Origin: Sedimentisphaerales bacterium
GTDB lineage: Bacteria; Planctomycetota; Phycisphaerae; Sedimentisphaerales; SM23-30
Assembly (NCBI GenBank): GCA_028281535.1
Contig: JANQJS010000012.1
Span: 43,185-107,184, forward strand
Length of the DNA: 64,000 bases
Direction: 5' to 3'
Position 1 is the first letter of the stretch; each line of letters begins with the position of its first letter. The notes below the pieces were generated by a model. That model had not been told where the DNA came from. It saw only the letters and a program-made list of their open reading frames with translations, and did no database searches. The translations under genes and the position numbers were made by a program. Positions 59,997-64,000 of this stretch are shown one piece after another.

Positions 59997-62900
59997 CTAA
60001 GGCCTAGTCATACTTTTTAGTTGAAATGACGATGCCCCTGTAATCGTGTAAGCTGTTCCGTTGATGGATAGGTCAATTTCAAATTGATAACTGAGTTTTT
60101 GGCTGATACCTTTTTGTGGAATCACTTTGCCAGTACTTTTCGCATTAAATGCTGTTACGCTAAAGATACTCACTTGATTGACTGTGGAAATTCCCTGTTT
60201 TTTAGCAATTTTTGATATATTTTGAATTAACAGATTTTCAATGGTTTGTGCTAATTCATCAAAATTAGGGAAATAAAGAATCTGTCCTTTTTCGTTGGCA
60301 ACGTAATTGCCTGAGAAAAGCTCTTCTGTGCCATTCGTCAAATTAAATTCATTGCTACTTAAATTGTATGTGCTATTTTGACCGAAATGCAATGTGCGTA
60401 AATTCGTTTGTTTTACGCTAGTGGTTGCTTCAGATTTTGCACCAGATTTTTTTATGGCAAATGTTATTTTCCCTTTTTCATTTACTTGCCAGGTGGATTC
60501 TTCAAGAATGGGATTGTTTGGCGTATAACTTTCCGCTTTTGTCGATAATGTAGCATGGACCGTCATTGGCGTGCCATTCACCTCGAGTTGACATTCAGCC
60601 GTAAATTTTGAGTTTAATGTTAGGGTCATGCCTTGTGTTGATTCTTTTAAATCTAAATTAATATTGACGTTTTCTTGAGTGGTTTCAGGCCAGCTGGTAT
60701 TCAAATAATCGTCGTCTATATTATAGAGCGTATTTCGGACAGAACTTGATAAGTATTGATTTAAACTTTCTGTGTTAGGGTCAAGTTGGATTTTATTTTT
60801 GCCATTAACTGAATAGCTACCGGTGAAAGAATCTCCAAAATCATCTCTGAAGATAAACTGGTTTTCATTTAAAGTTAAATTAGGATCTGGGCCAAACTTT
60901 AACTCAACGAGACCGATATCTTGAACGGTACCTATGCCCTGGATGTTATTTTTAATACGGCCACCAAAAATAAATGATTTGCCATCCAGAGGACTGCTTA
61001 AGTCATGCTCGGCTAATATCTCTGCTTGGCTTACAGAGAAGAGTAGGTCGTCGAACGAGTGTGAGAGTATGAGATCTTCTCCTAGTCGTACAGCGAGGAA
61101 AGCGGGCTGGGAGTTGTTTGGCAATTTCGTATTGTCGACAATTAAATGATAGTAACAATTGTCAAAGTCTAATAAGATTTCAGATATAAAACCATGAAGG
61201 TTTTGCGGTCTTATATATTGATAAAGATTATTTTTTTTATGTTTATCAAATGCGCCAGATCGTAGTGTTTCTTTGATATTTTCTCCATAGGAAACCGTAA
61301 AGGGTAGCGATGTAATATCAATATCATTATCAGGTTTAGTTACGATGCCATATATGGTTTCTAAATTAGACTGAGTGTTTGTTTTTGAGTTAACGGTCAT
61401 CATGTTGATATATGGACTTGATGCACCAAGAAAGCAGGCAGGTATTGGTTGGTCGCCATTAATAATTGTTTCGTCTAAATGATTATGCGTACTTATTTCA
61501 AAACCATCAAAACCAAGTGTTACTTTAATGGTGTCTGCGAAACTTGATAAATTAACCTTTTTAACAGATATGTTGAATTTACCTTTATTAAAATCAAAAA
61601 GTATCATGGCTTGCGAATTTGATGAAGTGAGTCCTTTAAAGTGGAATATTCCTTGTTTTTTGAAATTAGTAGAAGAGATGGGTAAGTCCATAGATACTAA
61701 GCCCCAAGATTCTAATCTAATGTTCAAATTCGTTGCAGATTGAATCGCCTCAAATGGTGCAAAGAATTTTCCTTTGATTTGAAAGCTATCCTTTTGGTTG
61801 TATAATGTTCGATTTTTTCCAGCCTTGACGGTTAGCTCTTGGACATCGAGGATGCAGGGTGCTTCTAAATTAGAGGGGATATTATAGTCAAAATTGTACG
61901 GTCTTATATTTTTCTTTAATTCAGGTATCTGTTCACAAATGGCCTGTGGACTTAGTGGGTTATTTAATATTGATAGTCGATGAAAATTTAGCTGCGTAAT
62001 CGCCGCAAGGTCACTGACTAGATTATTGTTTATTGCCAGTCTTTTTATCGTTTGAAGATTGGTCAGGGCAGAGAGATCGCTGATTTGATTGTCATTGAGA
62101 TATAAATCCGTGATTTTATCCAGGTTCAATAACGGCTCAATGGAGTTAATTCGATTATTACTTAAATCTAACCATTCTAATTGAAATAGCATGTTTAAGG
62201 ATGAAATATCACTGATTACATTGTTTTGCATATTTAAAGATATTAACTTTTCTAAGCTTGCGAGGTCAGGTATATCGCTAATCATGTTGTTTTCTAGGTG
62301 CAGATGCTCAAGATGGGGCAGGTGGTTTATGGGAGAAATATCTTCCACTAGATTATTTTGTAGGTATAAAGTCTTTAATTTGGGAAGATTGGTAAGTGTT
62401 GAAATGTCATTTATTCGATTATGGCTTAGATATAATCCTTCCAGGTTTGACAAGTTCTGTATTGTTTCAAGGTTTGTGATCAAGTTATTTCTCAAAGAAA
62501 GAAGGGATAAACTAGCTAAATTCTCGAGTGAAGAAATATCTTGAATTTGATTCGAAGATAATTGTAACTGTTCAAGTTGATTTAAATGTTTAAGCGGGGT
62601 GGCATCAGAGATTAGATTATGGTTTAATTTTAATCTTTTTAATTCGGTTAATTGACTTAACGGTGTGATGTCAGAAATCTGGTTAACCATTAAATCTAAT
62701 TCTAATAATGATGTTAAATTGCTTAATCCAGAAATATCAGTCAATTGATTGTCCATAAGATCTAGGATTTCAAGTGATGGAATATTAAGGATAACAATTT
62801 GGGATATATTATTGTATGAAAGGTCCAGTTCTTTTAGTTGAGTTAGATTTGATAGAGCAGGGACATTGGTAATGCTGTTTCCAGATAAGTCTAATATTTC

Positions 62901-64000
62901 AAGATCTGGCATATAATCTAAAAATGATAAATCATCTAACTGTTTCTCTCGTAAATAAAGATCACGCAGTTTTGTCAGGTTGTTTAATGAGGTTAAGTCG
63001 ATAAAGTCTTTATCTGATCTCAAATGTAAAATTTCCAGATTGGTTAAGTTTTCTAAAAAGGATAGATCTTTTGGTGAGAAACTTGTTAAATACAATTCCT
63101 TGAGATCAGTGAGTTGACCTAGGGCGTCATAATCAATTTCAGAATTACTAAAAAAGGGGAAAAAACTGGAACTCAAATTTAAATAGCGCAATTTTTTCAT
63201 TCGCGACAAAGGCAGTTCACCGCGAATATAAGCCGACTTTAGATTCAGTGATTCTAAATTAATGGCACATTCCAGTTCACTAACATTAACTGACAAGTCG
63301 GTCAAGTCCAATGTTGTAAGTTTTTCCAGGTCTTTACATATTGGATCTGTAATCCCCAGTGCGTCTTCAACGGCTTGTTTTAGGTGCATGTCTTGAATTA
63401 AGTCGAACCCACATATTGGTGAAATGGTTGGTTCTGTAAACGTTAGATTGATATGGGGATTATTATCTTTTATTTGCAGGATGTCTTCGCAAAAGGTTGA
63501 GCTGTTTGAAGGATTTTCTGCTAGATCGAGCCAGTTTAGTTCGTTTAATTGAGTTATTGGAGAAATGTCATCAATAAGGTTTTGGTCTAAATGTAGTGAA
63601 CGCAATCCCGTTTGATTTTCTATTACTGAAATATCTTCTATTTGATTAGTACGTAAATAGAGATATTTAAGATTGGTAAGGTTTTCCAGGAATGATATGT
63701 TGCTGATTTCATTATTCTCTAAATATAACGATTCAATTGCGATAAAATTTTCGAGTACTGAAGCATTGCTTACCAGATTATTGCTTAGGTTTACAGATCT
63801 TATCAACGTTAGATTTGATAGTGGTGTGATGTCATTTATTTGGTTGTCTGACAAATCTATCCTACGAATAGACTGTACATTTGATAAGATAGATATATCA
63901 TTAATATTATTTTTACCAAGGTAAAGATTGAAAAGGGCATCTGAGTTTGATAAATCAGGAATATCATTGATTGCGTTATTTGTTAGGCCTAAGTCCATTA
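59997..64000 (-). CDS. Giant internalin-like leucine-rich repeat surface protein (5' end outside window)
   Basis: At least 1,333 residues; the leftmost visible ATG (63,998) is inside an LRR, so the N-terminus is beyond the right edge. There are two LRR arrays of 22-residue SDS22/internalin type (L-x-x-L-x-L-x-x-N-x-I-x-D-I-x-x-L). The first (~1-165) ends in a cap with FCEDILQIKDNNPHI. The second starts with an internalin-type cap (LKQAVEDALGITDP, ~205) and runs ~20 repeats to ~690, again with a Cys-containing cap (QAICEQIPELKKNIRPYN). Then several beta-rich domains (~700-1330), with paired GKNRTLYNQKDSFQIKGKFF and similar strands, follow to the end MTRP. No anchor or catalytic motif was recognised. 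It is probably an adhesin or receptor-binding surface protein. It is AT-rich. Confidence 0.88.
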   Translation of the reverse strand, partial: MDLGLTNNAINDIPDLSNSDALFNLYLGKNNINDISILSNVQSIRRIDLSDNQINDITPLSNLTLIRSVNLSNNLVSNASVLENFIAIESLYLENNEISNISFLENLTNLKYLYLRTNQIEDISVIENQTGLRSLHLDQNLIDDISPITQLNELNWLDLAENPSNSSTFCEDILQIKDNNPHINLTFTEPTISPICGFDLIQDMHLKQAVEDALGITDPICKDLEKLTTLDLTDLSVNVSELECAINLESLNLKSAYIRGELPLSRMKKLRYLNLSSSFFPFFSNSEIDYDALGQLTDLKELYLTSFSPKDLSFLENLTNLEILHLRSDKDFIDLTSLNNLTKLRDLYLREKQLDDLSFLDYMPDLEILDLSGNSITNVPALSNLTQLKELDLSYNNISQIVILNIPSLEILDLMDNQLTDISGLSNLTSLLELDLMVNQISDITPLSQLTELKRLKLNHNLISDATPLKHLNQLEQLQLSSNQIQDISSLENLASLSLLSLRNNLITNLETIQNLSNLEGLYLSHNRINDISTLTNLPKLKTLYLQNNLVEDISPINHLPHLEHLHLENNMISDIPDLASLEKLISLNMQNNVISDISSLNMLFQLEWLDLSNNRINSIEPLLNLDKITDLYLNDNQISDLSALTNLQTIKRLAINNNLVSDLAAITQLNFHRLSILNNPLSPQAICEQIPELKKNIRPYNFDYNIPSNLEAPCILDVQELTVKAGKNRTLYNQKDSFQIKGKFFAPFEAIQSATNLNIRLESWGLVSMDLPISSTNFKKQGIFHFKGLTSSNSQAMILFDFNKGKFNISVKKVNLSSFADTIKVTLGFDGFEISTHNHLDETIINGDQPIPACFLGASSPYINMMTVNSKTNTQSNLETIYGIVTKPDNDIDITSLPFTVSYGENIKETLRSGAFDKHKKNNLYQYIRPQNLHGFISEILLDFDNCYYHLIVDNTKLPNNSQPAFLAVRLGEDLILSHSFDDLLFSVSQAEILAEHDLSSPLDGKSFIFGGRIKNNIQGIGTVQDIGLVELKFGPDPNLTLNENQFIFRDDFGDSFTGSYSVNGKNKIQLDPNTESLNQYLSSSVRNTLYNIDDDYLNTSWPETTQENVNINLDLKESTQGMTLTLNSKFTAECQLEVNGTPMTVHATLSTKAESYTPNNPILEESTWQVNEKGKITFAIKKSGAKSEATTSVKQTNLRTLHFGQNSTYNLSSNEFNLTNGTEELFSGNYVANEKGQILYFPNFDELAQTIENLLIQNISKIAKKQGISTVNQVSIFSVTAFNAKSTGKVIPQKGISQKLSYQFEIDLSINGTAYTITGASSFQLKSMTRP

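Overview
The window looks like chromosome from a low-G+C Gram-negative bacterium of the Planctomycetota, most likely Phycisphaerae-like. Evidence: several secreted proteins end in the single dockerin-like EF-hand block common in that group (D-x-N-x-D-C-x-V-x-x-x-D followed by W), one gene is a pseudopilin-like protein with the GFTxFELV methylation motif and a late GDSH box, there is a PEP-CTERM protein, and two lipid A/Kdo genes (LpxL-like, WaaA) imply LPS. This placement is inference from protein style; no rRNA or tRNA is present.

1-19,060: a plus-strand block of very large secreted mosaic proteins. The tail of one (Fn3 plus discoidin-like) is followed by a 1,594-residue protein with a galactose/glyoxal-oxidase-like copper-radical domain, a type 1 cupredoxin, a discoidin-like domain and four near-identical PASTA repeats. 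Two Calx-beta-like/dockerin-like proteins come next. The block ends with a 2,752-residue protein that joins a galactose-oxidase-like domain, a complete CotA/laccase-type multicopper oxidase and a second cupredoxin, followed by H-type-lectin-like, Fn3, PASTA and beta-sandwich modules. These genes share DNA-level Fn3 repeats and a conserved 3' hairpin, and some share a 5' leader.

19,060-30,470: pseudopilin-like gene, an LpxL-type acyltransferase, a fatty acyl-CoA ligase, and a beta-oxidation operon (hotdog thioesterase, then FadN-, FadA- and FadE-like genes) closed by a terminator.

30,470-37,380: a small patchwork with an orphan Imm8-type immunity gene, a G+C-richer small ORF and a 30-bp imperfect inverted repeat; then a GT2-like glycosyltransferase and two minus-strand dockerin-like secreted proteins. 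One is a close paralogue of the 8.5-10 kb gene. The other has a structured leader homologous to the one at 6.5 kb and an upstream duplicated ~185-bp module.

37,380-40,320: a tightly coupled operon of nucleosidase, spore-photoproduct-lyase-like radical SAM enzyme, small membrane protein and short-chain dehydrogenase, plausibly linked to UV damage repair.

40,320-52,230: mostly single genes: CBM9/DUF5916 outer-membrane protein, SOUL heme-binding protein, hybrid histidine kinase, fatty acid desaturase, OprB-like porin, CheV, a KefB-type antiporter and a small membrane protein.

52,230-64,000: PEP-CTERM protein, GT39-like membrane glycosyltransferase, TPR protein, GLUG-repeat dockerin-like protein, WaaA, and a giant internalin-like leucine-rich-repeat protein running off the right edge. 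Overall the window is dominated by surface and extracellular proteins, fatty-acid metabolism and envelope biogenesis. No CRISPR array, insertion sequence, tRNA or rRNA was seen.
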